64,000 bases of DNA, from assembly GCF_021390495.1 (NCBI RefSeq), contig NZ_JAJEJP010000001.1, positions 2,170,001 through 2,234,000 on the forward strand, written 5' to 3'. Position 1 is the first letter of the stretch, and every line of letters begins with the position of its first letter. The notes under the pieces were generated by a model. That model did no database searches, had not been told where the DNA came from, and saw only the letters and a list, made by a program, of their open reading frames with translations. A program made the position numbers and the translations under genes. Positions 46,492-58,486 of the stretch are shown in pieces. This stretch comes from Paraburkholderia sp. ZP32-5 (GTDB lineage: Bacteria; Pseudomonadota; Gammaproteobacteria; Burkholderiales; Burkholderiaceae).

Positions 46492-46525
46492 AAATGCCTG
46501 AGTTTTCAGGCATTTTTCTGTCTTT
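46492..46525 (+). terminator. Intrinsic terminator of the recombinase gene
   Basis: AAATGCCTGA-GTTT-TCAGGCATTT, a perfect 10-bp stem with 4-nt loop at 46492-46515, followed by a T-rich tract. It starts 10 bp after the stop codon. Confidence 0.85.
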
Positions 46526-46804
46526 TCTTCGATTGAATCAACCAGTCGGGCGAAGCGTGACGCAGTTTGCTTCGCGGCTTGCACGTGTGCTTGCGCGCGC
46601 GTGAATAACGCCGGCGATTTTCATCGCAAGTTGATCCGCATAGCATCAATTTTCGTTCGCTCGTCATTCGAGTTATTCGTGTCGTGTAATACGACGTAAC
46701 TATAAAAATTCTCCGTCCGGCGATTCATATATCAAGAACGAAAAATACCGGTCGTTAAGAAATCGTCGTTCGACAAATAATCAATACAAACTGGGGATTC
46801 GAAG
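46526..46804. other. AT-richer spacer upstream of the lipoprotein
   Basis: No gene seen. The region 46640-46800 is clearly lower in GC than the surroundings and probably contains the promoter of the lipoprotein gene. Confidence 0.35.
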
Positions 46805-47386
46805 TTGAAAACCATAACCAACGTCCTGTTGGCATCGGCTGCGTGCGCCGCGTTTCTCGCCGGCTGTGCGACCAACGAGCAAGGCCAGCTCGTGATCGAC
46901 CCGAACAAGGTAAATGAAGTCATCGCGACCGCGCTGACGCCGCCGCCTCCGGCGCCCGTGGTCGTCGAACCTGAGTATGAGCCGCTGCCGACCGACGTCT
47001 ATGTCGCCAACGTGGTCGACCGCGATGTCGTGATCGTCGGCGGCGATACGTATATCTGGGTCGTTGGTCCCAATGGCGCGCGGCATCGGCAGTTCTATGC
47101 GCATGGCGATCATCGCGCGGATGTCTTGCATCGTCGCGAGGAATTGCATCGCGTGATGGCTAGCCATGACGGCCATCTGCCGGGGCATGCGGTCGGCGGT
47201 GAACACGCCGGCGGTGAGCATGGCGAGCATCCGGGTGTCGGCCGTCCGCCGGTCGGGCATCCGGGCGGACCGGGACCGGCGATGGCCGCGCACGGCCAGC
47301 CGCCGCGGCCCGACATGCATGCGGCCGGCCCGGCGCGGCCCGCGCCGGCACCGAAGCCCGCTTCGAAGGATACGAAGAGGTCGTAA
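46805..47386 (+). CDS. Putative lipoprotein with His/Gly/Pro-rich tail
   Basis: A 193-residue protein starting with TTG at 46805 (KTITNVLLAS). The lipobox LAGC gives a predicted acylated Cys at about residue 21, followed by polar TNEQGQLVID, so it should be anchored in a membrane. A proline linker (ALTPPPPAPVVVEPEYEPLP) precedes a small beta-rich segment with VVIVGGDTYIWVVGPNG. The last 80 residues are rich in His, Gly and Pro, possibly metal-binding, and low in complexity. I do not recognise a named family. A strong hairpin and tandem repeats follow the stop. Confidence 0.72.
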   Translation: MKTITNVLLASAACAAFLAGCATNEQGQLVIDPNKVNEVIATALTPPPPAPVVVEPEYEPLPTDVYVANVVDRDVVIVGGDTYIWVVGPNGARHRQFYAHGDHRADVLHRREELHRVMASHDGHLPGHAVGGEHAGGEHGEHPGVGRPPVGHPGGPGPAMAAHGQPPRPDMHAAGPARPAPAPKPASKDTKRS

Positions 47387-47421
47387 GGCCGCGGTCTCCG
47401 AGGTTGGCCTGATACCTTTTG

Positions 47422-47444
47422 CCGGCTGCCGCGACGGCAGCCGG
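47422..47444. other. Perfect hairpin after the lipoprotein gene
   Basis: CCGGCTGCCG-CGA-CGGCAGCCGG: 10-bp stem and 3-nt loop, with no T-run on either strand. It abuts the tandem repeat at 47443. Confidence 0.6.
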
Positions 47445-47550
47445 TAGTTCCGGTAGTTCCGGTAGTTCCGGTAGTTCCGGTAGTTCCGGTAGTTCCGGTA
47501 GTTCCGGTAGTTCCGGCAGCTACGGCAGCTACGGCAGCTACGGCAGGAAC
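47443..47550. repeat. Tandem array of 9-bp units (two unit types)
   Basis: Eight exact copies of GGTAGTTCC (47443-47514), then three exact copies of GGCAGCTAC (47515-47541) and one variant GGCAGGAAC (47542-47550), twelve units without interruption. The two unit types differ mainly by the GGTAGTT/GGCAGCT exchange. No spacers are present, so it is not CRISPR. Confidence 0.9.
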
Positions 47551-47965
47551 AAGTCATAGCCAATCTCCGCACCGCTCCCAGCAACGGCACCCAGCGGCAC
47601 CCGGCTGCCGTGGATCCACCCAATCCCGCAGCTCAAGCCCCGCCCTCCGCCCCTCAACTCCCCGCCAATCCCACCCGATTGCCCGCTAGAATTGCCGGCT
47701 TTGTCCGCGTTGGGGTGCGCCGCAAGGCAAAATACAGGTTTTGCGCGCGCCGCGGGCGCGGCCGACCCGCTGCATAAAGCACGGCTCACGCCCCCATGGC
47801 TGACCGGCTCCGTGCCCAGCCACACGGTGCGCGCAGGCATGTCCACCGGCAGCGCCGCCGACCCACGACACCATGGCCCCCGCGGCCCCGCCGACGCTTC
47901 AACGCCCGGCACCCGCGGCGCGGCAAGGACAGCTCGTCCTTTGACAGAGCAGATCAGGAGCCTTT
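47551..47965. other. Leader region of the DUF2760-Hsp70 operon
   Basis: About 415 bp without a supported gene; open frames here lack features. A TAGAAT -10-like hexamer occurs near 47688. Promoter position is inferred only. Confidence 0.35.
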
Positions 47966-48567
47966 ATGAGCGATTCGAACCCTTCCTTCCTCGGCCGGAT
48001 TTCACTGGCCGTCGGCACGTTTTTCAGCATTCTCGGCAATGGCGGGTTCGCCGCCGACGTACTGCGTCTGCGTAACGGTGAAAAAAACGGCGAGAAAATC
48101 GGCGAAAAAGCCAGCGCGGCGCCAGCACCCGCTCCCGCCCCCGCACCGGCCCCGCAGCCGAAACCGCAACCCGCGCCGGTCCTGAAAGAAGCCACGCCCG
48201 ACGCCGCGCTGCAACTGCTCGGTCTGCTGCAACGCGACGCGCGCTTCATCGATTTCGTCGAGGAAGACATCAAGGCCTATAGCGACGCCGATATCGGCGC
48301 GGCCGCGCGCCTCGTCCACGACGGCTGCCGCGCGACGCTGCGCGAGCACTTCACGATCCGCCCGGTGCGCGACGAAGCCGAAGGCAGCCGCGTGACGCTC
48401 GCCGAGGGCTTCGACGCGAGCGCGATCCGCCTGACCGGCAACGTGGTCGGCAGCGCGCCGTTCAACGGCAGCATCAGCCATCGCGGCTGGCGCGTCGACG
48501 ACGTGCGTCTGCCGAAGCTCGCGGACGGCCATAACGCGAAGGTCATCGCGCCGGCGGAGGTGGAACT

Positions 48568-48571
<4 letters not shown>
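47966..48571 (+). CDS. DUF2760 domain protein
   Basis: A 201-residue protein starting MSDSNPSFLGRI with AGGAG upstream. A short hydrophobic N-terminus (LAVGTFFSILGNGGFAADV) could be a membrane-associated or amphipathic helix; an Ala/Pro-rich hinge (residues about 50-70) follows. Then the DUF2760 core: ALQLLGLLQRDARFIDFV, DADIGAAARLVHDGCRATL, and YLHGWRVDD-like HRGWRVDDVRLP near the end. The function is unknown. It overlaps the first Hsp70 gene by 4 bp, forming the start of a three-gene unit that I know as a recurrent arrangement. Confidence 0.85.
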
Positions 48572-50415
<1,844 letters not shown>

Positions 50416-50428
50416 ATGAGATGGATGA

Positions 50429-53323
50429 ATGACTGAGATGAAGCGGTACAGCGTCGGCATCGATCTCGGTACCAGTAATACGGTGCTGGCATATGCGGAA
50501 CGCGGATCGCAGACGATCCGCGTCTTCGAGATCGAGCAGTTGGTGAGCCCCGGCGAAGTCGCCGCGCGGCCACTGTTGCCGTCGGTGCGCTATCACGCGG
50601 CAGACGGCGAACTGAGCGCGGCCGATCTGCAATTGCCGTGGTCTCATCAAGCGATGGGTCGTATCGACGGCGATGCGGGCTCGCCGGTCGTGGTCGGCCG
50701 GCTCGCGCGCCTGCTCGGTGCGCAGGTGCCGGGGCGGCTCGTCGCGAGCGCGAAAAGCTGGCTGTCGCATGCGTCGGTCGATCGCGTCGCGCCGATCCTG
50801 CCGTGGGGTGCACCCGACGAAGTCCGCAAGGTGTCGCCGGTCGATGCCAGCGCGAGCTACCTCGCGCACGTGCGCGCCGCGTGGAATCAGCGTTTTGCGG
50901 ATGCACCGCTCGAACAGCAGGACGTCGTGCTGACGGTACCGGCGTCGTTCGATGAAGGCGCACGCGCGTTGACCGTCGAAGCGGCGCGGCTCGCGGGGCT
51001 GCCGTCGCTGCGGCTGCTCGAAGAGCCGCAGGCGGCGTTCTACGACTGGCTGTTTCATCATCGCGAGAACCTTGCCGGCGAGCTTGCGGATACGCGTCTC
51101 GTGCTGATCTGCGACGTCGGCGGCGGCACGACCGATCTGACGCTGATCGAAGTCGCGCTGGGCGACGACGGCGAGCCGCGCCTGACGCGCATCGGCGTCG
51201 GCAATCATCTGATGCTCGGCGGCGACAACATGGATCTCGCGCTCGCGCATCTGGTCGAGGCGCGCTTGCCGGGTGGGTCGGGTGCTTCTGGTCGCAATGC
51301 GCAAGCGCCGCAGCGGCTATCGGCTGCGAGTCTGTCGCAGCTGGTCGAGCGTTGCCGCGCCGTGAAGGAGCAACTGCTCGGCGAGCAGGCGCCGGAGTCG
51401 GCATCGGTGACGCTGCTCGGCGCGGGCTCGAAGCTGATCGGCGGCGCGCGCACCGCTCAGCTCACGCGTGATGAAGCGGAAAAGATCATCGTCGATGGCT
51501 TTTTTCCGAAGGTCGCCGCGCACGACCGGCCGGGTCGAGCGCGCGGCGCGATCGTCGAGTTCGGCCTGCCCTATGCGACCGATGCGGCGATTACCCGGCA
51601 TATCGCGGCGTTTCTCGACCGGTTCGCCGCGCAATCGCGCAAGGCGCTCGGTTCCGCGTCGTCAGCCGATGGTGATGCTGATACGAACGGCAGCGAAGCC
51701 GCGCTGCCCATCCCCGACACGCTGCTGCTCAACGGCGGCGTGTTCCGCGCCGACGCGCTGTCAAGGCGCCTCGCCGACACGCTCGGCGGCTGGCGCGGCG
51801 CGCCGCTCAACGTCCTGCACAACGACAATCCCGACGTCGCTGTCGCGCGCGGCGCGGTTGCCTATACGCTGGCGCGCGCGGGCTTCGCGCCGAAAATCGG
51901 CGGCGGCTCGCCGCGCAGCTATTTCCTCGTGCTCGACGACGCACCCGCTGCCAAACCGGATAGCGACGCCAACCAGGCACCGACACCACGCGGCATCTGC
52001 CTGCTGCCGCGCAGCACCGAGGAAGGCCACGAGATCCTGATCGCGGATCGCACCTTCGCGCTGCGGCTCGGTCACCCGGTGCGCTTCCATCTGGTGTCGT
52101 CGAGCGCGGACACCGTGTATCAGCCAGGCGAACTGATCGATCTCGCGGACGGCGATTTCGTGCGCCTGCCGCCGATCGCCACCGTCGTGCAGCCGCGCGA
52201 TGGTGACGGCGCGCGCGAAACCGCGGTGCGTATCGCCACGTCGCTGACCGAAGTCGGCACGCTCGACGTCCATTGCATCGAACTCGACAATCCCGCGCAG
52301 CGCTGGCTGCTCGAATTCCAGCTACGCCGCGAAGACGCGCAGGTGAACCTCGGCGCCACTGGTGGGCCCGAACGTCACCCCGCGCTCGATCGCGCGATCG
52401 AACTGATCGACCGCTCGTTCGGTGCGCGCGCACACAATGTCGATCCGAAGGAAATCAAACGGCTGCGCGCGCAGCTCGAACATCTGCTCGGCCCGCGCGA
52501 CAGCTGGAACAGCGCGTTGCTGCGCGAACTGTTCGGCGCGCTGTGGGAACGCGCGCGTCGCCGGCGCCGCTCGGCGGATCACGAACGGCTATGGCTGAAT
52601 CTCGCCGGCTATTGCGTGCGGCCCGGCTTCGGCTATCCGCTCGACGAATGGCGTGTCGAGCAGTTGTGGTCGCTGTTCGACGACGGCATCCAGTATGTGA
52701 GCGACAGTCAGGTGTGGTCCGAATGGTGGACGCTGTGGCGCCGCGCAGCCGGCGGCCTCGGTGAAGACGCGCAACTGCGCGTTCTGGAGGCCATGGACTA
52801 TCTGCAGAAGGCCGCGCAATCGCGTCACAAGCTGCCGTTCGATGTCGCGAAGACCGGCTTCGCCGATATGGTGCGGCTCGGCGCATCGCTCGAACGGATC
52901 CCGGCCGAACGCAAGATCGAACTCGGCGAGGCGGTGCTCGCGCGTTTGCAAAAGCCGTCGGAAAATCATCAGAGCTGGTGGGCGGTCGGGCGTATCGGTG
53001 CGCGGCAGCCGTTCTACGGCAGCGCGCATAGCGTCGTGCCGCCCGAGGTTGCCGCGCAATGGCTCGACGCGATCCTGAAGCTCGACTGGAAGAAGGTCGA
53101 TCCCGCGGCATTCGCGGCCGTGCAGATCGCGCGCATGACCGGCGACCGCTCGCGCGATCTCGCCGACGATCTGCGCGCCACGCTCGTGCGGCGTCTGGAA
53201 GCGACGACCGCGCCGCGCGCGTGGATCACGATGGTCAGCGAAACGGTCGCGCTTGATAACGCCGACGAAGGGCGTGTATTCGGGGAGGCGCTGCCGGCGG
53301 GGTTGCAGTTGATCGGTGGCTGA
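50429..53323 (+). CDS. Large Hsp70 family protein with C-terminal extension (DUF3731-like)
   Basis: A 964-residue protein. The N-terminal Hsp70 ATPase has GIDLGTSNTVLAYAE (about residues 9-23), LLEEPQAAFYDW and CDVGGGTTDLTLIEV (about 229-243). A region of about 330 residues follows, containing RERRRRRSADHERLWLNLAGY and EWWTLWRRAAGG, which DnaK lacks. This matches the DUF3731-type helical extension. The first ATG is used; an ATG at 50438 is also plausible. Together with the previous Hsp70 it forms a paralogous pair that probably works with the DUF2760 protein (inference from linkage). Confidence 0.92.
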   Translation: MTEMKRYSVGIDLGTSNTVLAYAERGSQTIRVFEIEQLVSPGEVAARPLLPSVRYHAADGELSAADLQLPWSHQAMGRIDGDAGSPVVVGRLARLLGAQVPGRLVASAKSWLSHASVDRVAPILPWGAPDEVRKVSPVDASASYLAHVRAAWNQRFADAPLEQQDVVLTVPASFDEGARALTVEAARLAGLPSLRLLEEPQAAFYDWLFHHRENLAGELADTRLVLICDVGGGTTDLTLIEVALGDDGEPRLTRIGVGNHLMLGGDNMDLALAHLVEARLPGGSGASGRNAQAPQRLSAASLSQLVERCRAVKEQLLGEQAPESASVTLLGAGSKLIGGARTAQLTRDEAEKIIVDGFFPKVAAHDRPGRARGAIVEFGLPYATDAAITRHIAAFLDRFAAQSRKALGSASSADGDADTNGSEAALPIPDTLLLNGGVFRADALSRRLADTLGGWRGAPLNVLHNDNPDVAVARGAVAYTLARAGFAPKIGGGSPRSYFLVLDDAPAAKPDSDANQAPTPRGICLLPRSTEEGHEILIADRTFALRLGHPVRFHLVSSSADTVYQPGELIDLADGDFVRLPPIATVVQPRDGDGARETAVRIATSLTEVGTLDVHCIELDNPAQRWLLEFQLRREDAQVNLGATGGPERHPALDRAIELIDRSFGARAHNVDPKEIKRLRAQLEHLLGPRDSWNSALLRELFGALWERARRRRRSADHERLWLNLAGYCVRPGFGYPLDEWRVEQLWSLFDDGIQYVSDSQVWSEWWTLWRRAAGGLGEDAQLRVLEAMDYLQKAAQSRHKLPFDVAKTGFADMVRLGASLERIPAERKIELGEAVLARLQKPSENHQSWWAVGRIGARQPFYGSAHSVVPPEVAAQWLDAILKLDWKKVDPAAFAAVQIARMTGDRSRDLADDLRATLVRRLEATTAPRAWITMVSETVALDNADEGRVFGEALPAGLQLIGG

Positions 53324-53355
53324 TGGGTGTCTGAGCGGACCGCTAACGGGCGGCG

Positions 53356-53631
53356 CTATTTACGCGGCTCGAAATCCCACACCGCCTGCGCCGCCGCCAC
53401 GTTGCCGCGGTCTTCGAGGCTTTCCGCGAGCAGTTCGCGAAACAGCGGCAGCGCGTCGTCGCCGTATTGCAGCGCGAAATCACGCAGCACTTCGGCAATC
53501 GCCGCATGCAGACTCTCGGCGCTCAACGTGCTCGCGATATAGGAACTGCCACGCGCCAGTTCCACAACATAGATCGACCGGTACTGCTGTTTGTCGGCTA
53601 CGCGGCCATGCTTGCGTCCACGGGTCATCAT
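53356..53631 (-). CDS. Small conserved-looking hypothetical protein
   Basis: A 91-residue protein starting MMTRGRKHGRVADKQ. I do not recognise a named family. Seen: a basic N-terminus, a beta-rich SIYVVELARGSSYIAS and a long helix AAIAEVLRDFALQYGDD, followed by LFRELLAESLEDRG. The codon pattern looks coding and the size is compact. It is convergent with the Hsp70 operon and stops 32 bp from it. Confidence 0.6.
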   Translation of the reverse strand: MMTRGRKHGRVADKQQYRSIYVVELARGSSYIASTLSAESLHAAIAEVLRDFALQYGDDALPLFRELLAESLEDRGNVAAAQAVWDFEPRK

Positions 53632-53768
53632 TGTTGTTCTCGCCGTTGTTCGACTCTTTATCTGAGCAGCACAACCTTAAGAAAACCTGATGGACGATCG
53701 ATGCACGCGTAACCTGTGCGAATAATTTTTTGCGCGTGCCGTAAGAGAAATTCGAGCGAAGCAGCAAG

Positions 53769-54830
53769 CTACGCCATCGTCACGCGATTGCGGCCGTTGT
53801 GCTTCGAGCTATACAACGCGCGGTCCGCAGTCGCAAAACCATCGCGATGCGCGGGACGCGACAGATCGCTGATGCGCGTCAGCGATGCGCCAACGCTGAC
53901 CGTCACCACACCGAGGGGCGACGCGCGATGCTCGATCGCGAGATTCATCACGCCCTGCCGCAGCGTTTCGAGCGTGTCTTCGAGCATGCACGGCCGCGCT
54001 TCGAGCACCAGCAGCCCGAATTCCTCGCCGCCCATACGACCGACCATGATGCGCTCGCCATCGGCGGCGGCCTGCATCACCGATGCGACCTCACGCAGGC
54101 AATGATCGCCAGCCTGATGACCGTAGGTGTCGTTGTACTGCTTGAACCAGTCGACGTCGACGACCACCGAGCCCATCACGTCGCCATCGCGTGCTTCCTT
54201 CCAGCGGCGCGCGATGCTCTCCAGCAGGAAGCGGCGGTTATAGAGCTGCGTGAGCGGATCGATCGCGGTGGCGGTGCGCATCTTCAGATCGTTCTCGACC
54301 ATCGCGCGCAGATGATGGAACACGCCGCGCTGTCCTTCGTCGAGCCGGCCGGGCGACGGGTCCATCGCGCACAACGCGCCGACGATCTCGCCGTTCGGCG
54401 CGCGCAGCGCGATCGCCGCGTAAAACCGCACGAACGGATGACGCTTGACCAGCATGCATTCGCCGAAACGGCTGTCGGCATGCGCGTCCTCGATCACGAA
54501 CAGTTCCGCGTCGCGCACCGCATAGTCGGCGAGCGAGCGTGCGCGCGTCACGAGCGGCATCGCCATGCCGACTTCCGCGCGATAGTGCTGATGCTCCTCG
54601 TCGAGCAGCACGATCGCGGTAATCGCCGCGCCGGTCACGCTCTTCAGAATTTCGGCCGCGTGCGTAAAGCACTCGCGCATCACCTGATCGTCGTGCAACA
54701 GCCATTCGATAACCGAAGACTCGACCTCGGCCTCGCTGCTGACGGGCGGCTCCGCGGGCATCCGGCTGGCGAGGCGGTCGTTACTGTAAGCGAGTTGCAC
54801 GGCGGGTTTTCCATAATAGGTTCTGGCCAT
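53769..54830 (-). CDS. GAF-GGDEF diguanylate cyclase
   Basis: A 353-residue protein starting MARTYYGKPAVQ at 54830; the longer frame has no matching features. A GAF domain spans about residues 45-190 (AAITAIVLLDEEHQHYRAEVG, then GEIVGALCAMDPSPG). The GGDEF domain follows from about 200: DPLTQLYNRRFLLESI, the active-site motif MGGEEF, and DRALYSSKHNGRNRV. The active site GGEEF allows c-di-GMP synthesis. No clear RxxD inhibitory site was confirmed. It is transcribed leftwards after argG, whose terminator lies between. Confidence 0.92.
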   Translation of the reverse strand: MARTYYGKPAVQLAYSNDRLASRMPAEPPVSSEAEVESSVIEWLLHDDQVMRECFTHAAEILKSVTGAAITAIVLLDEEHQHYRAEVGMAMPLVTRARSLADYAVRDAELFVIEDAHADSRFGECMLVKRHPFVRFYAAIALRAPNGEIVGALCAMDPSPGRLDEGQRGVFHHLRAMVENDLKMRTATAIDPLTQLYNRRFLLESIARRWKEARDGDVMGSVVVDVDWFKQYNDTYGHQAGDHCLREVASVMQAAADGERIMVGRMGGEEFGLLVLEARPCMLEDTLETLRQGVMNLAIEHRASPLGVVTVSVGASLTRISDLSRPAHRDGFATADRALYSSKHNGRNRVTMA

Positions 54831-54960
54831 GTCAACGGCATAGGCGCGTGAAACTTGAGCATAAAGTGGTCCGCTGGCGTCAAAACGCCGCGTGCTATTC
54901 CGCAGACGATTGGGGTCTGCCCACTGCGCCAGTGCAGTGAAATGCAGTCGGATGAAGCCC

Positions 54961-54997
54961 AATAAAAATGGGCCGACTCTTGCGAGCGGGCCCATTC
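54961..54997 (-). terminator. Intrinsic terminator of argG
   Basis: AATGGGCC (54967-54974) pairs with GGCCCATT (54989-54996), loop 14 nt, followed on the minus strand by TTTTTATT (54968-54961). It is about 57 bp after the argG stop. Confidence 0.75.
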
Positions 54998-55053
54998 TTG
55001 ATGCCGTGTTGAGCGAGCGGACTTCACTGAAGCCCGCTCATGCAAACGCTGCG

Positions 55054-56541
<1,488 letters not shown>

Positions 56542-56611
56542 CTACCTGGCCCGCTGTTGCCCGCTTTCCAGCCCCCGTCGCTGACCACAACAAGACGTTT
56601 CTCGCATTCAG

Positions 56612-57550
56612 ATGATCAATCTTTTCCAGGCCATGCAGGCCTTCGTCAAGGTTGCCGACGTCGGCAGCTTTGCGCAGGCCGCGGCACAACTCGGCGTGTC
56701 GACATCGGTGGTGACGCGCCACGTTTCCAGTCTCGAACAGCATCTCGGCATCCGCCTGTTCCAGCGCACGACGCGCAAGGTCGTGCTGACCGAAGCCGGC
56801 GCGCAATACGCGGACGGCTGCCGGGTGCTGCTCGCCGAACTCGCCGAAGTGGAGTCGCGCGCGACCACCGCGTCGCGCGACGTAGCCGGCGATCTGCGGA
56901 TCGTCGCGCTCGGCAGCTTTTCGCTGTTTCGCCTGACGCCGCTCTTCTCCGCCTATCAGGCGCGTTTCCCGCAGGTGAATCTGCGCGTCACGCTGACCGA
57001 AAAGCGCGTCGATCTGCTCGAAGGCGGTTTCGACGTCGGCATCGTGACCGAGCATATGATCCGCTCGGAATCGCTGGTGGTGCGGCGGCTGATCAATTCG
57101 CACGCGGTGCCGGTGGCCGCGGCCGCGTATCTCGCGCAGGCCGGGCATCCGCAAAAGCCGGCGGAACTTGCGCGACACCGGCTGATTGCCGCGCCGTTCA
57201 ACACGGCCGCGCCGACGTGGATCTTCCGCGATGGCAATGGCGACGGCGGCGACGGTAAAGACGAAGGCGAAGACGCGGACCAACGCAACGAAAGCATCGC
57301 GGTCGATGCGTCGTTTACCGTCAACAGCATGATCATGCAGAAGCAGGCGGCGCTCGGCGCGATGGGCATCGCGTTGCTGCCGCTCGAGATGGTCGCCGAC
57401 GAATTGCGCGCGGGCACGCTGGTGCGCGTGCTCGACGGCTATAAGGTGCTCAATGGCGACGTGGCCGTTTCGCTGGTCTATCCGAGCCGCGAGTTCGTGC
57501 CGCGCAAGGTGCGCGAATTCATCGATCTGGCGGTTGGCTTTTTCGAGTGA
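56612..57550 (+). CDS. LysR family transcriptional regulator with acidic insert
   Basis: A 312-residue LysR protein of the CrgA/AaeR group. The HTH is at about residues 15-60 (GSFAQAAAQLGVSTSVVTR). A substrate-binding domain follows. At residues about 207-227 (57230-57295) it has an unusual insertion rich in Gly, Asp and Glu (GNGDGGDGKDEGEDADQR), interrupting the ligand-binding fold in what would be a surface loop. It is divergent from argG, with a 223-bp gap, but no argG regulation is implied. No neighbouring target is obvious. Confidence 0.9.
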   Translation: MINLFQAMQAFVKVADVGSFAQAAAQLGVSTSVVTRHVSSLEQHLGIRLFQRTTRKVVLTEAGAQYADGCRVLLAELAEVESRATTASRDVAGDLRIVALGSFSLFRLTPLFSAYQARFPQVNLRVTLTEKRVDLLEGGFDVGIVTEHMIRSESLVVRRLINSHAVPVAAAAYLAQAGHPQKPAELARHRLIAAPFNTAAPTWIFRDGNGDGGDGKDEGEDADQRNESIAVDASFTVNSMIMQKQAALGAMGIALLPLEMVADELRAGTLVRVLDGYKVLNGDVAVSLVYPSREFVPRKVREFIDLAVGFFE

Positions 57551-57631
57551 GGTGGCTTGGGTAGCGTGCCATCGCGCGCTGCCCTTACCTTTCCGTTGCT
57601 ACCGCGGCTTCAAATCGGCGTCAAAGCCGCT

Positions 57632-58435
57632 TCAAGGCCGCTCGCCGCGCGCGAGCCTTGCATCGATGTCGTACACGACCGGCATCAGATCGGCGACGCT
57701 GTCGATCACGTAATGCGCGCCCGCCGCCTTCAGCTTTTCGATCGCATCATGGCGTCGCGTAGCAAACTCATCGGCCGGCAGCGCCTTCACCTCGGCCTCG
57801 CTCATCCCGAACGCGTTGCCGCTGACCGCGACACCGACCGTCCATGTGCCGCCGTTGATGCCTTCCTCGATGCCGACCTCGGTATCGTCGACCTTGATCG
57901 CCTCTTTTGCGCGCCACACGCCCAGTTGCGGCAGCGTGCGATAGATCATGTATGGCGACGGCCGTCCTTCCGGCGTATCGCCGGTGCACACGATGCTGTC
58001 CGGCGAAAAGCCCTGCGCAGCCGCGCCAGGCACGATTTCGTCGATGATCTCGCGGGTATAGCCGGTGGTCGTGCCGATGCGGATAGCGTCGCCACGCAAC
58101 GCGCTCGCGACCTCCGCGACACCCGGAATCACCGCGCTATAGCTCGCGGCAACCGCGATGTTCTTCGGTACGAATACGTCGTACACCGCGTCGATATCGG
58201 CATCGGCCGGCGCGTGGCCGTACTTGTCGGCCCATGCCCGCGCGACGCGCGGCAATGCCATCAGCGCCGCGATATGCGGGCGCTTGGCCATGCCCATCGG
58301 CCCACGTGCCTCGTCGATCGTGATCGGTACGCCAAACTGCGCGAAGGTCTCGACGAACGCGCCCATCGGCGCGCGCGAACCGTAATCGACCACCGTGCCG
58401 GCCCAATCGAAAATCACTGCCTTGACGTGTTTCAT
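57632..58435 (-). CDS. phnX: Phosphonoacetaldehyde hydrolase
   Basis: A 267-residue HAD-superfamily enzyme. The nucleophile Asp10 lies in IFDWAGTVVDYGS, the Schiff-base Lys51 in MGMAKRPHI, and DDTEVGIEEG forms the C-terminal HAD acidic motif. It cleaves phosphonoacetaldehyde to acetaldehyde and phosphate. It is downstream of phnW on the same strand, 51 bp apart; together they turn 2-aminoethylphosphonate into acetaldehyde and phosphate. Confidence 0.95.
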   Translation of the reverse strand: MKHVKAVIFDWAGTVVDYGSRAPMGAFVETFAQFGVPITIDEARGPMGMAKRPHIAALMALPRVARAWADKYGHAPADADIDAVYDVFVPKNIAVAASYSAVIPGVAEVASALRGDAIRIGTTTGYTREIIDEIVPGAAAQGFSPDSIVCTGDTPEGRPSPYMIYRTLPQLGVWRAKEAIKVDDTEVGIEEGINGGTWTVGVAVSGNAFGMSEAEVKALPADEFATRRHDAIEKLKAAGAHYVIDSVADLMPVVYDIDARLARGERP

Positions 58436-58486
58436 CTGCTTTGGTCCTTGAAATAGATTGCGAGTCGCGAGCGCGAAGGATTGGTC

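Noticed and set aside
47443..47550. Possible CRISPR array
   Set aside because: Units are 9 bp and contiguous, with no spacers.
46781..47623. Minus-strand frame with Asn-Tyr-Arg repeats
   Set aside because: Produced by reading the 9-bp tandem array; it also overlaps the lipoprotein gene on the other strand.
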